Positions 62,001-64,000 of a DNA stretch of 64,000 nt are shown here, piece by piece. Source of the stretch: Natronohydrobacter thiooxidans (lineage in GTDB: Bacteria; Pseudomonadota; Alphaproteobacteria; Rhodobacterales; Rhodobacteraceae); assembly GCF_001884735.1 (NCBI RefSeq), contig NZ_MJAP01000011.1, positions 1 to 64,000 of the forward strand, written 5' to 3'. The first letter of the stretch is position 1. Each line of letters starts with the position of its first letter. The notes below the pieces were generated by a model. It saw only the letters and a program-made list of their open reading frames with translations. It made no database searches and was not told the DNA's origin. The position numbers were made by a program, and so were the translations under genes.

Positions 62001-62981
62001 TCAGTCAAGAAGAAAGGCCGCGACAGCGTCGATCAGGCGGGGATCGCCGAGGATATCGGTGTGCCCGGCGCCCGCCAGCACCGCAAAGCGACCTTCGGGA
62101 ACCAGTGGGGCCATGGACGGTTCATAGGCATCGGCCCGGAACGTCCGGTCGGCGCTGCCCGCGACCAACAGGACCGGCGGCAGAGCGGCGACATCGGCCT
62201 GCCAGTCGCGCCGCGGGGCCAGAGCAAATTGCATCCGGTAACTGTAGTTTCGGGTGGCGAAGGGCGCGGCGGGTCCGGTCAGCAGGTCGGGAGGATAACG
62301 GAACTGCACAACTGTCAGGTGGTTCAGCGCGGTGATCCCAACCGCATTCAGCATGTAAAGACCCGCGATGCGGCGCGTCAGCACATGCGCCCAGCCGTCG
62401 CCCGCCATCGGTAGTGCGCTCGGCGCGTCGTGTTGCAGGAAGGGTGCGACCAGCACCGCGCGGTCGATGAGGCTGCGATGCGCACCGCCGGCGAAGCGGA
62501 TCGCCAGCCCGCCGCCACCCGAATGACCCAGCAGCACCACTTCGCGCCCTGCCCAGCCCAGATGCGCGATCAGGTCGGCCAGATCATCCTCAAGCTGTCC
62601 GATGTGGTCCACGTCGCCACGACGAATTGGTGCAGGTCCGTGACCGCGCAGGTCGGGGGCGACCACCTGCGCGCCGGTGGTCTCGGCCAGCGCCGCGCCG
62701 ATCCCGGCCATCCAGCCCCCGTGCCCGCCCGAGCCATGGAGTGCGACGATCACACGCTCTGCCTCGGGAACGCCCCAGGACAGGTAGCCAAGCGTCGCTC
62801 CATCCCTCGCAGTGAAGAGCGCGCGCGCGGCGAATGCGCCAGTCGTGTCCGTCGTCACAGCCCCGGCACCCGATCCGACCGGATCGACCTCGGGCCCCTG
62901 TGAGAGGATCAGGCCAAGGGCCATCGCACCCGCGACAAGCGGGGCGGTCAGCAGGAACAGGGCGAGGTGGCGCAGGATCAT
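62001..62981 (-). CDS. Alpha/beta hydrolase, membrane-anchored
   Basis: 326 residues: N-terminal anchor (LALFLLTAPLVAGAMALGLIL), oxyanion HGSGGHGG, nucleophile VVLLGHSGGGGLAI, aspartate LLVAGSADRTFRAD, histidine AVLAGAGHTDILGD. A lysophospholipase-like fold with full catalytic triad. Resembles in architecture the other anchored hydrolase at 49547-50512. It lies 50 bases after the serine hydrolase on the same strand. Confidence 0.82.
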   Translation of the reverse strand: MILRHLALFLLTAPLVAGAMALGLILSQGPEVDPVGSGAGAVTTDTTGAFAARALFTARDGATLGYLSWGVPEAERVIVALHGSGGHGGWMAGIGAALAETTGAQVVAPDLRGHGPAPIRRGDVDHIGQLEDDLADLIAHLGWAGREVVLLGHSGGGGLAIRFAGGAHRSLIDRAVLVAPFLQHDAPSALPMAGDGWAHVLTRRIAGLYMLNAVGITALNHLTVVQFRYPPDLLTGPAAPFATRNYSYRMQFALAPRRDWQADVAALPPVLLVAGSADRTFRADAYEPSMAPLVPEGRFAVLAGAGHTDILGDPRLIDAVAAFLLD

Positions 62982-63031
62982 GGCCTAAGTTTATGGGCGC
63001 ATGCGGCTTGGGGCCAGAAAAATCATCCCCC

Positions 63032-64000
63032 TCAATCCGTTGCGAATGCCCACGCGATGGCGCGGAAGGCCGCGACGCTCTCGTGGTCGTTGTCGTCGAA
63101 GTCCGGATCGGCGCTGGTCTTGACGATGACGACCTCGCGCACGGGGTCGATGTAGATGTATTGTCCCCAGACGCCGATGGCGAGGAAATCTCCCTGCGGG
63201 TCTTCGGGGATCCACCACTGGTAGCCATAGCCGAATGTCCAGCTGCTGGCGGGGTTCTCACCCGGTTGCAGGTGCGGCGCGGTCGGGTTGACCGAGGCCG
63301 CGACCCAGTCGGCCGGGACGATCTGCTGCCCGTCCCGCGCTCCGCCCTCCAGATACAGCCGGCCGAAGCGCGCATAATCGCGCAAGGTGGCGTTCAGGCA
63401 GCACAGCGCGAATTCGCGCCCCGTGCGGTCAGTGCTCCAGAAGGCATCGGCCTCGGCCCCCATCGGGCCCCACAGGCGGGTGGCCAGATAGTCGGCCAGT
63501 GGTATCCCCGTCGCCCCCTCCAGCACCAGCCCAAGCGCCATGCTGTCGGAACTGACATAATCGTTGAAAGTGCCGGGCGGGCGTACGGCTTGCAGACCGG
63601 CGATGGTCTCCTCGACCGGGACACCCATCGCCATGGCGCGGATGAACAGCATGTTGATGTCGGAAAACGGGTTGTCGTAATCCTCGTCAAAGGCCACGCC
63701 CGAGGACATGGTCAGCGCGTCCTCGATGGGGACGTAAGCGTAGCCCGACCCCACCAGCGCCGGAACATACTGGCCGATGGGGTCGCGGATGCTGGCGATG
63801 TGACCTTCCTCGACCGCGATGCCGATCAGCGCCGAGAGCACCGACTTGGCCATCGACCATGAGGTGAAGGGCGAGGTCTCGTCGGCGCCTAGACGATACT
63901 CCTCATGGGTGATCGCGCCGCGATGGACGACCAGCAGGCCCGTCGTGATCGTCCGGTCCAGAAAGGCGGCCAGATCGTGCTCGGTGCCGCTGAAGGCATA
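63032..64000 (-). CDS. Beta-lactamase-family serine hydrolase (5' end beyond the window)
   Basis: Partial: 322 residues visible, the N-terminus lies past base 64000. Class C-like fold with the nucleophile motif S-x-x-K in FTSWSMAKSVLSALIG, tyrosine-containing YVSSDSMALGLVLEG, and later GYGYQWWIPEDPQGDFLAIGVWGQ, where the third motif is HTG-like in relatives. Before it, AAFLDRTITTGLLVVHRGAI is the usual opening. Such enzymes are esterases or peptidases more often than true beta-lactamases. Likely cotranscribed with the following hydrolase. Confidence 0.85.
   Translation of the reverse strand, partial: YAFSGTEHDLAAFLDRTITTGLLVVHRGAITHEEYRLGADETSPFTSWSMAKSVLSALIGIAVEEGHIASIRDPIGQYVPALVGSGYAYVPIEDALTMSSGVAFDEDYDNPFSDINMLFIRAMAMGVPVEETIAGLQAVRPPGTFNDYVSSDSMALGLVLEGATGIPLADYLATRLWGPMGAEADAFWSTDRTGREFALCCLNATLRDYARFGRLYLEGGARDGQQIVPADWVAASVNPTAPHLQPGENPASSWTFGYGYQWWIPEDPQGDFLAIGVWGQYIYIDPVREVVIVKTSADPDFDDNDHESVAAFRAIAWAFATD

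Overview
The window looks like a large replicon or chromosomal segment of a marine or halophilic alphaproteobacterium of the Rhodobacterales (Roseobacter/Rhodobacter group). The evidence is the high GC content, many 4- to 8-base start/stop overlaps, a TMAO/betaine transporter with a double-length permease, and a VirB/D4 conjugation system with VirC-like partners. No integrase, rRNA or tRNA gene and no CRISPR array was seen, so whether this is a plasmid or an integrated element cannot be decided from the window alone.

Layout. (1) 92-9110: a three-gene ABC importer of the TMAO/glycine-betaine type (tmoX-tmoV-tmoW, minus strand) beside a complete TorT/TorS/TorR sensory system. (2) 9447-17341: a mobilisation locus. 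VirC2-like and VirC1-like genes point left; MobC, a MOBP/VirD2-like relaxase and the VirD4 coupling protein point right; between them lies a 345-base candidate oriT with a long strand-biased G/T-rich tract. (3) 17434-24887: a cargo pocket inside the conjugation genes, with a SEC-C/DUF1186 protein, an MmeI-type fused restriction-modification enzyme coupled to a DUF5677 protein and an Mrr-type nuclease, and two divergent toxin-antitoxin pairs. (4) 24928-36638: one long minus-strand virB operon (virB1-2-3-4-7-[SLT/VirB5-like fusion]-5-8-9-10-11-unknown-virB6-DUF2726). (5) 37357-40970: small secreted proteins, a structured region with a probable minus-strand small RNA just upstream of a winged-helix, possibly replication-related gene, and a secreted EEP-family nuclease.

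(6) 41045-43953: a two-gene module of an HNH nuclease translationally coupled to a protein that joins a Rossmann SAM-methyltransferase to a second HNH nuclease. This is the best candidate here for an undescribed defence or modification system. (7) 44375-50656: a TetR-controlled nitroreductase-like operon with a perfect 40-base operator, then a run of alpha/beta-hydrolase and membrane genes, one of them frameshifted. (8) 51095-60117: an efflux region (two MFS carriers, a LysE exporter, a GNAT acetyltransferase, a TetR regulator and an RND pump with its membrane fusion protein) in which similar AAAACGG-type palindromes precede three transcription units. (9) 60101-64000: CPBP protease, PfkB kinase, another hydrolase and a serine hydrolase cut by the window edge.

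In functional terms, the conjugation parts (relaxosome, coupling protein, secretion channel) are nearly complete, and the restriction and toxin-antitoxin genes sit between them as cargo. The flanks carry osmolyte/TMAO uptake with its own sensor on the left and drug or solvent efflux on the right.
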